Shown here: piece by piece, positions 8,516 through 16,535 of the stretch
How the letters are laid out: each line of letters opens with the position of its first letter
Numbering within the stretch: position 1 is the stretch's first letter
NCBI GenBank assembly: GCA_018001635.1
Contig: JAGNHS010000014.1
Coordinates: 1 to 54,919, forward strand
Source: Pseudomonadota bacterium
GTDB taxonomy: Bacteria; Bdellovibrionota; UBA2428
Length of the DNA: 54,919 nucleotides
Direction: 5' to 3'
Program-made: the position numbers and the translations under genes
Notes under the pieces: model-generated
What the model was told of the DNA's origin: nothing
Database searches by the model: none
The model's input: only the letters and a program-made list of their open reading frames with translations

Positions 8516-9394
8516 GTGAGTCATCTCAATGATTTTGAAAACTTTATAGTTCACCAAAAAAGACTTTCGCCTTTAAGTGTCTCTGCTTACATGAGCGATT
8601 TGTCGGATTGGTTGAAGACGGGTCTTAATCTTGAGAAAAAAATTCACAAAGAAGACCTTTTAAAAGCTATAGAAAAATTATCAAAGAAAAATCTTCATAA
8701 GAACACTCTGTTTCGTAAACGAATAGCTTTGAGATCTTTTTTAAAGTTTAGAGCTCAGACGGAAGAATCTTATTCAACATTAGCCGAAGAGCTTAAAACT
8801 CAATATGAGGATGAGTTTGACCCGCAGGCATTAAGTGTTGAAGAACTCACTCAACTCTGTTCGTTTCCAACTCATGAAGACGCTGAAGCTCTGCGTGATA
8901 GAGCCATCATTGAAATGATGTATTCTGCAGGACTTCGTGCTTCGGAGCTATTGTCTTTATCTTGGATGGACATTGATGAAAGACTGCCGAGTGTCAGAGT
9001 TGTGGGCAAGGGACAAAAAGAACGATTGTTACCTTTGAGTGCACGGGCGTTATATTGGTTAGAAAGATATAAAAATGAAAAGTTTCCAGAATGGGAAGAT
9101 CAATTAAAAAAGAAATTTCGTGAAAAAATTTTTGTTTCTAAAAGATTAAAACCGCTGACAAGAATGGCGCTTTGGAAAATCTTTCAAAGACGATCAAGAC
9201 AGCAGGGCCTTGATCCCGTTCACCCCCATCAACTCCGGCATTCTTTTGCAACTCATTTATTGCAAGGTGGCGCTGATGTGAGATTTGTTCAGGCACTTTT
9301 GGGACATAGTAAAATCAACACCACAGAGCGATATCTGAAATTTAATGACGATGACTTACGAAAAATGCTCAATGAATTTCATCCGCTCAAATAA
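8516..9394 (+). CDS. Tyrosine recombinase XerC/XerD type
   Basis: A 292-residue site-specific recombinase with a GTG start. The N-terminal SAM-like core-binding domain (residues about 1-90) is followed by the catalytic domain with every active-site residue: Arg in YSAGLRASE (about 142), Lys in GKGQKER, HxxR in HQLRHSFATH, His in LLGHSKI and the nucleophile Tyr in TTERYLKF. The length and lack of insertions fit the chromosomal XerC/XerD pair that resolves dimers at dif, rather than a phage integrase. There are no phage genes or attachment sites nearby. Whether it is XerC or XerD cannot be settled from one sequence. Confidence 0.92.
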   Translation: MSHLNDFENFIVHQKRLSPLSVSAYMSDLSDWLKTGLNLEKKIHKEDLLKAIEKLSKKNLHKNTLFRKRIALRSFLKFRAQTEESYSTLAEELKTQYEDEFDPQALSVEELTQLCSFPTHEDAEALRDRAIIEMMYSAGLRASELLSLSWMDIDERLPSVRVVGKGQKERLLPLSARALYWLERYKNEKFPEWEDQLKKKFREKIFVSKRLKPLTRMALWKIFQRRSRQQGLDPVHPHQLRHSFATHLLQGGADVRFVQALLGHSKINTTERYLKFNDDDLRKMLNEFHPLK

Positions 9395-9399
9395 TAAAA

Positions 9400-10215
9400 T
9401 TATTCAGGTTTAACGTTTTTCGTTCCGTCTGAACACATTTGAGTGGCGTCAGAGACTGTGTTTCCGCCTTGGTCATAAATCACAGATTTATCTACAGTTT
9501 CAAACATACATTCGCCTTTTTTGAGCTCATTATCCTTAGCGTGAAAATCATGGTTTGATTGTGCTCGAATCATAATTTCGCAATTGTAACAATAATTTCC
9601 AACGGCCTGAATGTTAGAGGCGCCCCCTTTTTTGCCTCCAGATCCCGACATGGGACGTAGGGCGTGATAAAATTCATTGTTGAGAATTTTTACATTTGAG
9701 GCTTGATTGAGTTGAAGGCATTTGTCCTGACAAAGGAAAAATTTAGAATTTTTAATGGTATTATTTTTACCTTTTGTTGTGATGCAATCTTCTTCGCAAT
9801 CTCTATTTATAATATTATCTACAGTGGTGTTATCGTTCATTAAAATTCCATCAAGAGAGCATTCCATTTGTAAATTTTTAATGGTGCTTCCTGGGCTCAT
9901 CACGAACATGCGAGGTTCACTCTCAGATAGTTCTTCAGGCGCGTGACACTTTTTAGGGTAACCCTCACCTCTCCATCGATAGAGGCAGCCTTTACCATCG
10001 AGTGTTCCTTTAATGGTCATAGTTTTTTTAACATTCACAACACATTTTGGCTCGGGGCCCGGGCTTGGATTAGCTTTTTTATAGTCAGTTATGTGCTCGT
10101 ATGAGCTTTGTGAAGGCCAGTCCCACCCCTGAGTCTCTAGTTGTGCTCTACTCTTGCTTGTGAGAGCCATTCCGAAAATAAGAATCAATGATGATGCATT
10201 AAATTTGTTCAACAT
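9400..10215 (-). CDS. Secreted pectate lyase-like protein (PL3-like beta-helix)
   Basis: A 271-residue protein with a signal peptide (residues 1-24, ending SKSRA). The central part repeats short beta-helix turns (TIKNLQMECSLDGI, TVDNIINRDCEEDCITTKG, TIKNSKFFLC, NVKILNNEF). The acidic cluster DCEEDCITTKG resembles the calcium-binding and catalytic region of polysaccharide lyase family 3. It is unusually rich in cysteine (about 13), which fits an extracellular disulfide-stabilised helix. The family cleaves polygalacturonate by beta-elimination, but the true substrate here is unknown. It ends 5 nt from the convergent Xer gene. Confidence 0.68.
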   Translation of the reverse strand: MLNKFNASSLILIFGMALTSKSRAQLETQGWDWPSQSSYEHITDYKKANPSPGPEPKCVVNVKKTMTIKGTLDGKGCLYRWRGEGYPKKCHAPEELSESEPRMFVMSPGSTIKNLQMECSLDGILMNDNTTVDNIINRDCEEDCITTKGKNNTIKNSKFFLCQDKCLQLNQASNVKILNNEFYHALRPMSGSGGKKGGASNIQAVGNYCYNCEIMIRAQSNHDFHAKDNELKKGECMFETVDKSVIYDQGGNTVSDATQMCSDGTKNVKPE

Positions 10216-10368
10216 AGAGCCCCTCTTAATGGTGTCTTAATTTAACCGGGGAGCTTACATGCACTAAATCCCAATCAGGATAAACTTCGGCAGGATAATT
10301 TCAAACTTAATTGTTTGTTAAGGGATTTCCCAAGTGAAAAAGGCTAAATGTTGGTTTAAAAAGGTTTT

Positions 10369-12957
10369 ATGTCTCAAAGACCCATTTTAACACATGAAAT
10401 TCGAGAAGCTTTTTTGGCCTATTTTGAAAGCAAAGGGCATCAGCGAGTGGCCAGTTCTCGTTTAATTCCTGACAATGATCCAACACTGCTTTTCACAAAT
10501 GCAGGGATGGTTCAATTTAAAGATTGCTTCTTGGGTTTGGATAAGCGCGATTACAGTCGTGCAACTACAACACAAAAATGTGTTAGGGCCGGGGGAAAGC
10601 ATAACGATCTTGAAAATGTTGGATTCACTGCAAGACACCATACTTTTTTTGAAATGCTCGGTAATTTTAGTTTTGGAGATTATTTCAAAGAAGAGGCCAT
10701 TCTCTTTGCCTGGGATTTTGTAACTAATGTATTAAAATTACCTCAAGATCGCTTACGTGTTTCTGTGTTTGAAAAGGATGACGAAGGTGCTGAAATTTGG
10801 CACAAAAAAGTGGGACTACCTTTAGATAAAATTGTCCGATTTGGCGAAAAAGATAATTTTTGGGCCATGGGCGACACGGGTCCTTGCGGCCCCTGTTCTG
10901 AAATTTTTTGGGATCAAGGCCGCGAAGTTGATGGCGATCGTTGGTTAGAGTTTTGGAATTGTGTGTTTATGCAATTTGATAGACAGTCCGATGGGACTTT
11001 GGTTCCTCTGGCCAAGCCCAGCGTTGATACAGGAATGGGACTTGAGCGAATGGCTGCAGTGATGCAAGCCGTTCCAAGTAATTACGACATAGACCTCATG
11101 AAAAAACTGATCACTGGAGTTCATTCTTACATTGAGGCACAAACACATCAAAAATTAAACATAGTGAGTGCTTCTAAAGAGGAAGCGGCTTTAAGAGTCA
11201 TTGTCGACCATATGCGCTCAACTGGGTTTTTGTTGGCGGATGGAGTTTTGCCTAGCAGTGAAGGCCGCGGTTATGTTCTTAGAAGAATTTTGCGCAGAGC
11301 TTTACGTTTCGGAAAACAATTAGGGCTTAAGGGACCTTTTCTAGCAGATTTATATCCACTTCTTAAAAATGAGATGGGGAATGTTTATCCTGAGCTTAAA
11401 GAACGTGAAAAAGTTGTTCGAGATATTTTGCAGCAAGAAGAAGAAAAGTTTTTTGAAACTCTTGAAAAGGGCTTACATCTTTTAGAAGAGGCTTTTTCAA
11501 AATCTTCTTCTAAAAAATCTTTAGATCCCGCTTTAGTCTTTAGACTTTACGACACCTATGGTTTCCCCGTTGATTTAACAGAGCTCATTGCCCGCGAAAG
11601 AGCTTTCACTTTTGATCATAATGAAGTTCAAGCTTTAATGAGCTCTCAGCAAGAGAGATCTAGGGCGTCTTGGAAAGGCTCAGGAGCTAAGGCTCCAGAT
11701 GCCAAGGTTAAAGAATGGAAATCGCAAAATATATTTCCTAAACCTGTGTTTTATGAAAAAGCAGAAACATCTTCAAAAATATTGGCGATTAGTCGAGATG
11801 CTGAACATGCATGGGTGGCTATTGATCCTTGTCCTTTTTATGCTGAAAGTGGTGGGCAAGTTTCAGATCACGGGACATTAAAACTTTCTAATCAAACTCT
11901 TTTAGAAGTTGAAGACGTGCAAAAAGTTTATGAGGGCGGTATTGCCCTTTTGGTTCATGATCCCAAAAAACTTCTTAAAGAAGCTGATACAGTGCTGGCT
12001 AAAGTTGATGATGAGCGACGAAGAAAAATTAGAGCCAATCATACAGGAACGCATTTGTTGCATGCTTCTCTACGAAAAGTGCTCGGAACACATGTCGCTC
12101 AGGCTGGATCGGTGGTTGATGACAAACGACTTCGATTCGATTTTTCTCATCCTAAATCAGTGAGCCAAGAAGATTTGAAAAAAATCGAATCCGATGTGAA
12201 TGAGCAAATTGAAAAAGATATTTCACTTTCTATATCTGAAAAAGGCATTAACGAAGCTAAGGCTTTGGGGGCGATGGCTCTTTTTGGTGAAAAATATGGT
12301 GATAGCGTTCGAGTCGTTGAAGTTCCATCAGCTTCTATTGAACTTTGTGGAGGCTTGCACGTTTCAAAGACTGGTGAAATTAAATATCTAAAGATTTTAT
12401 CTGAAGGTGGAGTGGCTTCAGGAACAAGACGCATCGAAGCTATAACTGGAGATGAGGCTATTGTGTATTTTCAAACTCAGGAAAAGCGTTTGTTAAATAC
12501 GGCCAATATTTTAAAGGTGTCTCCAGAGCAACTTGAAAAGCGAGTTGAACAAATTCTCGATAATCAAAAAAATCTTGAAAAAGAAATTCTTGAGTTAAAA
12601 AGAAAAATTGCTACCGGTGGGTCTTCTCAAGGTAAAATTTTAGAAACAAAATATAAGGGTATTTCTTTGAAGTTGCACTTGATTGAAGATGCGGACGTCA
12701 ATATTTTAAGGCAACGAGGAGATCATTTGCGACAAAATGAATCTTCATTCATTCATATTCTTTGGGCTAATCCTATCATTATGGTTACAGCTAATGTGGA
12801 AAAGCTTATCGGTTTCCATAGCGGAAACTTACTATCACAATTGGCTAAGAACTTTGGTGGTAAGGGCGGAGGACAAGATAAAAGCGCTCAAGGACAAATA
12901 CCGCTTCCTCCTGATGGAGCTGAGTCGTTATTGGCGTGGATCGCTGAGCAAAAATGA
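10369..12957 (+). CDS. alaS: Alanyl-tRNA synthetase
   Basis: A complete 862-residue AlaRS that charges tRNA-Ala. The class II catalytic domain occupies roughly residues 1-250 (FTNAGMVQFKDCFLG, ARHHTFFEMLGNFSFGDYFK, WAMGDTGPCGPCSEIFWD). The editing domain carries HTGTHLLH (about 561-568) and its zinc-binding partner CGGLH (about 661). The C-terminal DHHA1 oligomerisation domain ends with GGKGGGQDKSAQGQ. Length is typical. Its stop overlaps the start of the next gene (ATGA), so the two are translationally coupled. Confidence 0.98.
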   Translation: MSQRPILTHEIREAFLAYFESKGHQRVASSRLIPDNDPTLLFTNAGMVQFKDCFLGLDKRDYSRATTTQKCVRAGGKHNDLENVGFTARHHTFFEMLGNFSFGDYFKEEAILFAWDFVTNVLKLPQDRLRVSVFEKDDEGAEIWHKKVGLPLDKIVRFGEKDNFWAMGDTGPCGPCSEIFWDQGREVDGDRWLEFWNCVFMQFDRQSDGTLVPLAKPSVDTGMGLERMAAVMQAVPSNYDIDLMKKLITGVHSYIEAQTHQKLNIVSASKEEAALRVIVDHMRSTGFLLADGVLPSSEGRGYVLRRILRRALRFGKQLGLKGPFLADLYPLLKNEMGNVYPELKEREKVVRDILQQEEEKFFETLEKGLHLLEEAFSKSSSKKSLDPALVFRLYDTYGFPVDLTELIARERAFTFDHNEVQALMSSQQERSRASWKGSGAKAPDAKVKEWKSQNIFPKPVFYEKAETSSKILAISRDAEHAWVAIDPCPFYAESGGQVSDHGTLKLSNQTLLEVEDVQKVYEGGIALLVHDPKKLLKEADTVLAKVDDERRRKIRANHTGTHLLHASLRKVLGTHVAQAGSVVDDKRLRFDFSHPKSVSQEDLKKIESDVNEQIEKDISLSISEKGINEAKALGAMALFGEKYGDSVRVVEVPSASIELCGGLHVSKTGEIKYLKILSEGGVASGTRRIEAITGDEAIVYFQTQEKRLLNTANILKVSPEQLEKRVEQILDNQKNLEKEILELKRKIATGGSSQGKILETKYKGISLKLHLIEDADVNILRQRGDHLRQNESSFIHILWANPIIMVTANVEKLIGFHSGNLLSQLAKNFGGKGGGQDKSAQGQIPLPPDGAESLLAWIAEQK

Positions 12958-13478
12958 TGAAGTTTTTTTTATTGGTTTTCTTATTTGTTTTGCAAAATTG
13001 CTCTAATCAACCTTCTCGTGCTCGTTTTCCTGGGCCCGTAGGTAGAACTACAGATTTGCAGCGAGCTGAAAACACTCAGGCCGTAATGGGTGGCGCTCAC
13101 GAACAAGCGAGAATTGAAGATTCTTCGGATCAAAAATCTATTCGAGGAATTGTGAAATTAGCTAAAGGCACGAAAGTTCCCCAAAAAGACTATGTTATTT
13201 TTATTTCAGCACGACCATTGCAGGGAGGCCCCCCTTTGGCTGTTTTGAAAATGAAAGCAGAAAAATTTCCATTTAGATTTTCATTGACCGAAGCCAATGC
13301 CATGATGATGGGCGGCGCTCAAGCTTTTGAGGGTTTTGTAGAATTAGCCGTTAAATTGGACCAAGTGGAAGATGACGGAAGATTTGATCCCCTCACAAAT
13401 CAAGCGGGCGACCTTAGGACCTCAGTAAAAACTAAAGTCGGCACCCAAAATCTAGAAGTTGTTATCTCCTCAAAATAG
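12954..13478 (+). CDS. Exported CcmI C-terminal-domain (CcmH/CycH Ig-like) protein
   Basis: A 174-residue protein with a short signal sequence ending at a cysteine (VLQNC, an imperfect lipobox), so it is probably a lipoprotein. Residues about 60-172 resemble the C-terminal periplasmic domain of the cytochrome c maturation protein CcmI: IRGIVKLAKG, VIFISARP, PPLAVLKMKAEKFPFRF, NAMMMGG, DLRTSV and LEVVIS follow that domain's order. The TPR and membrane parts of CcmI are absent. It overlaps alaS by four bases. Its TAG stop is inside the left arm of the palindromic element at 13471. A role in heme-protein assembly is an inference. Confidence 0.72.
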   Translation: MMKFFLLVFLFVLQNCSNQPSRARFPGPVGRTTDLQRAENTQAVMGGAHEQARIEDSSDQKSIRGIVKLAKGTKVPQKDYVIFISARPLQGGPPLAVLKMKAEKFPFRFSLTEANAMMMGGAQAFEGFVELAVKLDQVEDDGRFDPLTNQAGDLRTSVKTKVGTQNLEVVISSK

Positions 13479-13717
13479 AATCTACGAATTGTTTTTTTCT
13501 CCAGAGTTTCACCGCTCCATCGGCGTGCATTAAGTCTATTTCTATAAAATTACATAAAGACACTCGGGGTTCCCGAGGGTCGAGCCCCTTGGCGAGGACC
13601 CGAGGAAGGGGGTGCCCTGCCGTGTCTTTATGCAATTTTATAGAAATAGACCTAACGCACGCCTACGGCCGCACCCCACAACTCTGGAGAAAAAAACAAT
13701 TCGTAGATTCTATTTTG
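13471..13717 (-). repeat. Palindromic element copy 2 (core subfamily B), spans both stop codons
   Basis: Left arm 13471-13563 and right arm 13622-13717 are inverted repeats of 93 and 96 nt. They are nearly perfect for about 37 nt at each end, with a diverged middle. Both arms begin CAAAATAG, and in each the TAG is the stop codon of a converging gene (13476-13478 on plus, 13712-13710 on minus). The core (13564-13621) matches copy 4 at 44149-44206 in reverse orientation. The core-proximal arm differences are transitions that would be G-U pairs in the minus-strand transcript. Confidence 0.88.
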
Positions 13718-14735
13718 TGGCGATACTAACTCTGCCTTTGTGGGCGATAATTTTTAAACTGATTACGCCTAAGGCGATAATGAGTGGTCCGAGAAATAAT
13801 CCGATAAAGCCAAATAAGCTAAGTCCGCCCAGGGCTCCAAGAAGTCCTAAAAGTGGATGCAGTTCGCCGGCACCTTTAAGGACTATGGGTTTAATAATGT
13901 TATCAACAAATCCAGTGACAGTGAAAATTATGAGCATAAAGGCAGCGCCGGGATATCGATGTTCTAAAAGCAAATAGATCACAGCTCCTAAGCCTGTTGG
14001 AGCAGTGCCTACTACTGGAATAACCGATAAAAACGCGGTTAGAACACCAAACAAGAAAGCATGCGGAATTCCCAAAATTGAGTAACCTAAAAAAATTAGA
14101 GTGCCTTGGCTTATTGCGGAAAGCAGCGAACCTACAATGACTCCTTTGAATATTGCCTCTGTTGCCTTGTGAAAATCTTCAAACTCTTTATCGCTTAAAG
14201 GAATGAGTTTTTTAAAAAAGGCAGAGAGATTAACACTGTTTTCGAGACTATAAAAAAGTGTGAGAGTGAAAATAAAAAGTTCCATGAGAGATTTTGGAAT
14301 TCTAGAGGCCCAAATAGTAATCCAGGTTCCAATTTTTTTAACGAAAACTGATAATATTTCTAAAACTTTTTCGAAAAGATTAGCTTGCTCGAGTTTATGT
14401 CGAATGGGTTCCCACCAATCTGCTGAAAAAAATTGGGTTTGAGAAATAGAAAGTTGAATTTGTGGAAAGATATTGGTTAATTCAGCCCCCACAAAAACAA
14501 GAAGAGCTACGATGGGGACTAAGACTCCTAAGGAGAAGCCCAAGGTGCATAGGAAGCTCGCGGCCGGTGATCTTAGGTGTAATTTTCGCCTTAAGGTCAT
14601 TTTGAGGGGGTTGAGAACTAGGGCCACCAGGAGTCCCAAGACTAGGGCTTGCATGAAGGGCATTAAAATAAATAGGAAAAGGACTACACTGGCCCAGAGA
14701 AATACGTGTTTTTCAGGGTTTTTATCGCTGCTCAC
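13710..14735 (-). CDS. AI-2E family transporter (putative permease)
   Basis: A 341-residue integral membrane protein. It has hydrophobic helices at the N-terminus (VFLWASVVLFLFILMPFMQA), a soluble middle (about 60-140), and at least five further helices. The C-terminal half holds the family's conserved LGIPHAFLFGVLTAFLSVIPVVG and DNIIKPIVL segments. AI-2E family members have varied or unknown substrates (autoinducer-2 export, Na+/H+ antiport), so no substrate is assigned. The stop codon lies in the right arm of palindromic copy 2. The gene is divergent from infA. Confidence 0.9.
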   Translation of the reverse strand: MSSDKNPEKHVFLWASVVLFLFILMPFMQALVLGLLVALVLNPLKMTLRRKLHLRSPAASFLCTLGFSLGVLVPIVALLVFVGAELTNIFPQIQLSISQTQFFSADWWEPIRHKLEQANLFEKVLEILSVFVKKIGTWITIWASRIPKSLMELFIFTLTLFYSLENSVNLSAFFKKLIPLSDKEFEDFHKATEAIFKGVIVGSLLSAISQGTLIFLGYSILGIPHAFLFGVLTAFLSVIPVVGTAPTGLGAVIYLLLEHRYPGAAFMLIIFTVTGFVDNIIKPIVLKGAGELHPLLGLLGALGGLSLFGFIGLFLGPLIIALGVISLKIIAHKGRVSIATK

Positions 14736-14803
14736 AGGGAATGATTTTATCTGAGCCCCCCCGGATTGTCCAAATGGGTGACTTCGTGTATTTTCAGGGG
14801 CAA

Positions 14804-15076
14804 ATGTCGAAAGAAGACTTAGCTAAATTTGATGGTGTAATTATTTCAACTCCTGGTGGTGGTCACTATAACGTGCAACTTACCAACGGAAAAACTATAG
14901 TCGCTAAACTTTCTGGAAAAATGAAACAAAATAAAATTCGATGCATCGTAGGTGATCAAGTCACTGTGGGTGTTTCGGCTTACGATTTAAGTCATGGAAT
15001 TATCTTATTTAGAAAAAATAAGAAACAAGGAATGGCGGGCCCAGGCGGCGCACCATTTTCCGCCCCATCTAATTAG
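14804..15076 (+). CDS. infA: Translation initiation factor IF-1
   Basis: A small S1/OB-fold protein that binds the 30S A site during initiation. I chose the ATG at 14804 because the product then begins MSKEDLAKFDG, as IF-1 proteins do, and it has an AGGGG ribosome binding site 6-7 nt upstream. An in-frame ATG at 14741 would add 21 residues unlike the family. Diagnostic stretches are GGGHYNVQLTNGKTIVAKLS, GKMKQNKIRCIVGDQVTV and YDLSHGIILFR. The 90 residues exceed the usual 71-72 because of a Gly/Pro/Ser tail (GMAGPGGAPFSAPSN). Its TAG stop lies in the repeat at 15071. Confidence 0.93.
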   Translation: MSKEDLAKFDGVIISTPGGGHYNVQLTNGKTIVAKLSGKMKQNKIRCIVGDQVTVGVSAYDLSHGIILFRKNKKQGMAGPGGAPFSAPSN

Positions 15077-15112
15077 TCTCCTGTAAAAAAGCTTTTTCAC
15101 GGACAACTAATT
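15071..15112. repeat. Short stop-codon palindrome, family C copy 1
   Basis: AATTAGTCTCCTGTAAAAAAGC meets its imperfect mirror at a central AAGCTT. The stop codons of both converging genes (infA TAG 15074-15076; apaG TAG at 15109-15107) are at mirror-image positions in the arms. The arms match those at 37874-37952 (TAGTC, CCTGT, AAAAA; TTTTTCACGGAC). The A-run/T-run centre suits a bidirectional terminator. Confidence 0.7.
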
Positions 15113-15523
15113 AATTAAGTTTTTATTACTTAAGAGAAACTCCCCAATCTCAGCTTCAAAGCTTTTTCCTTCGGGTGTTTTCATAGAATAAAGTCCCTTC
15201 ATTCTTCCTGTTGGAGTTTTGAGGGGGCAAAACGATTGATACAAAAATGATTCTCCGAATTGAAGCAAAGGTTGTTTTCCAACAACACCTTCTCCTTTGA
15301 CATGCTCAATATTGCTAAAACCATCTGTGATAATCCATTGGCGTGAAATGAGTTGTACCGCATAGGGATTAGTATTCTTGATTTTTATTGTGTAGGCGTA
15401 TGTGTAAATCGAATTTTCGATATTGGTGTTTTGAGAATCCAGTTCGGGCCAAACTGAAATTTCAATGCCATTCGTCACTGTGACGTATGGGGTGGGCTGT
15501 GAGGGCTCTTCAACTTTTGACAT
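15107..15523 (-). CDS. apaG: ApaG protein
   Basis: A 138-residue protein of the ApaG/DUF525 family, a small immunoglobulin-like beta sandwich. Family stretches seen are YAYTIKIKNTNPYAVQLISR, WIITDGF, GVVGKQPLLQFGESFLYQSF and the C-terminal GRMKGLYSM. The N-terminus has a short extra tail (MSKVEEPSQPTP). ApaG has been linked to divalent-cation efflux and diadenosine polyphosphate metabolism in enterobacteria, but its molecular role is poorly defined. It follows the acyltransferase gene by three bases on the same strand, so the pair is probably one operon. Its TAG stop is in the palindrome at 15071. Confidence 0.93.
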   Translation of the reverse strand: MSKVEEPSQPTPYVTVTNGIEISVWPELDSQNTNIENSIYTYAYTIKIKNTNPYAVQLISRQWIITDGFSNIEHVKGEGVVGKQPLLQFGESFLYQSFCPLKTPTGRMKGLYSMKTPEGKSFEAEIGEFLLSNKNLIN

Positions 15524-15526
15524 AAT

Positions 15527-16363
15527 TTAAGTTTCTCCGTAGGTGTTGGCTCTTTTTGAGAATTTATTAATCAAATCCATTCCTCGAATGGTCAGGTGGG
15601 CTAAATCAAAAAATATGAGCAAATCGTGACATCCAAAGACCGGGTCATAGGCAGGACGACTTATAACTTTGGCTCCAAAATCAACATACATACTTACAAG
15701 TTGGGGAATTTGTGGGCGACCTTTACTGGGGTCGCCTTTAAAAGCATTTTTTTCTAAGGGCTCAATATTGTAGCTAAGATTAGTTTGTTGATTTTCCTCT
15801 ATGGCCTTAAAAGTGGCTTCAGCATCGTCATTGCTCATAGGTATTAAAGAAGCGAGGCCAAATAAATAACGAGCTTCTTTTAGAGCTACATAATTTCTAA
15901 GTCCCCAAAACAAGAGCATGAGAGTGGTGCGCCTTCGATGTTCGGCGTGAATACAAACTCTTCCCATTTCAACGGATTTAGAAAAATCAAGATTCCAGTT
16001 TTTAAGATTAAATTCAGTTCCAGAATAAAAACCTTGCTGAGGTCTTTTCGAGCCTTGTAATAATCGAATTGTGGCTACAATTTTGTTTTCAATTTCAATT
16101 ATTAAATGATCGCAATGAGGGTCGAATTCATCGACATCCATTCCAATCATTTTATTTTCGGGGATTCCCTCTCCAAGCTCTTCGTTGAATATTTCAAATC
16201 GCAAACGCCAAGCTGATTTTTTTTCTTCATCTGTTTGAGCTTTGCGAATACAGTAGGGTCCATACAAGATTCCGCTTGTTTCAAGTTTATGGGCGCTGGC
16301 CCAATTCAAAGCGTTTTCTGAATCCACTACGAAGTATATAGGGCCGAAATTGGTGATTTTCAA
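15527..16363 (-). CDS. GNAT/OlsB-type N-acyltransferase
   Basis: A 278-residue enzyme of the GNAT superfamily, resembling acyl-homoserine-lactone-synthase-like and OlsB/FeeM acyltransferases. Visible family features are WRLRFEIFNEELGEG (about 47-61), DEFDPHCDHLIIE, the ATIRLLQGS strand, and VEMGRVCIHAEHRR, the central motif before the acyl-donor site. Relatives N-acylate ornithine or other amino acids to make aminolipids; the substrate here is not identifiable. It lies just upstream of apaG. No signal peptide, so it is cytoplasmic or membrane-associated. Confidence 0.8.
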   Translation of the reverse strand: MKITNFGPIYFVVDSENALNWASAHKLETSGILYGPYCIRKAQTDEEKKSAWRLRFEIFNEELGEGIPENKMIGMDVDEFDPHCDHLIIEIENKIVATIRLLQGSKRPQQGFYSGTEFNLKNWNLDFSKSVEMGRVCIHAEHRRRTTLMLLFWGLRNYVALKEARYLFGLASLIPMSNDDAEATFKAIEENQQTNLSYNIEPLEKNAFKGDPSKGRPQIPQLVSMYVDFGAKVISRPAYDPVFGCHDLLIFFDLAHLTIRGMDLINKFSKRANTYGET

Positions 16364-16487
16364 AGTTTTCTCTCATTTTTCAGGGCTGTCTAGTTTTTAG
16401 ACAGTAGAGCAAATCTTCAACGGTAGGTTAAGCTTTGATTAAGACATAAACCTCTAATATCCGATGGCATTTCGTCTTAACTATTAA

Positions 16488-16501
16488 GGCATGCTTCCTG
16501 C
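16488..16501 (+). promoter_or_regulatory. Sigma-54-like motif upstream of first lipoprotein
   Basis: GGCATGCTTCCTGC has the GG-N10-GC spacing of a -24/-12 promoter. Thirteen of 14 bases match the motif at 17606 upstream of the next lipoprotein gene. It differs from consensus at several flanking bases, so sigma-54 use is tentative; another shared regulatory site is possible. Confidence 0.4.
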
Positions 16502-16535
16502 TACTAATTGGGTAAAGGGAATAGCAGAGGGGTTT

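Noticed and set aside
8516..9394. Phage or integron integrase
   Set aside because: Size, layout and lack of phage genes or att repeats fit a housekeeping XerC/XerD.
10216..10368. T-box or other riboswitch before alaS
   Set aside because: Only a 7-nt inverted repeat (AAATCCC/GGGATTT) is seen; no T-box core or terminator stem.
12954..13478. Full cytochrome c maturation gene
   Set aside because: Only the C-terminal periplasmic domain is present; no TPR or membrane region.
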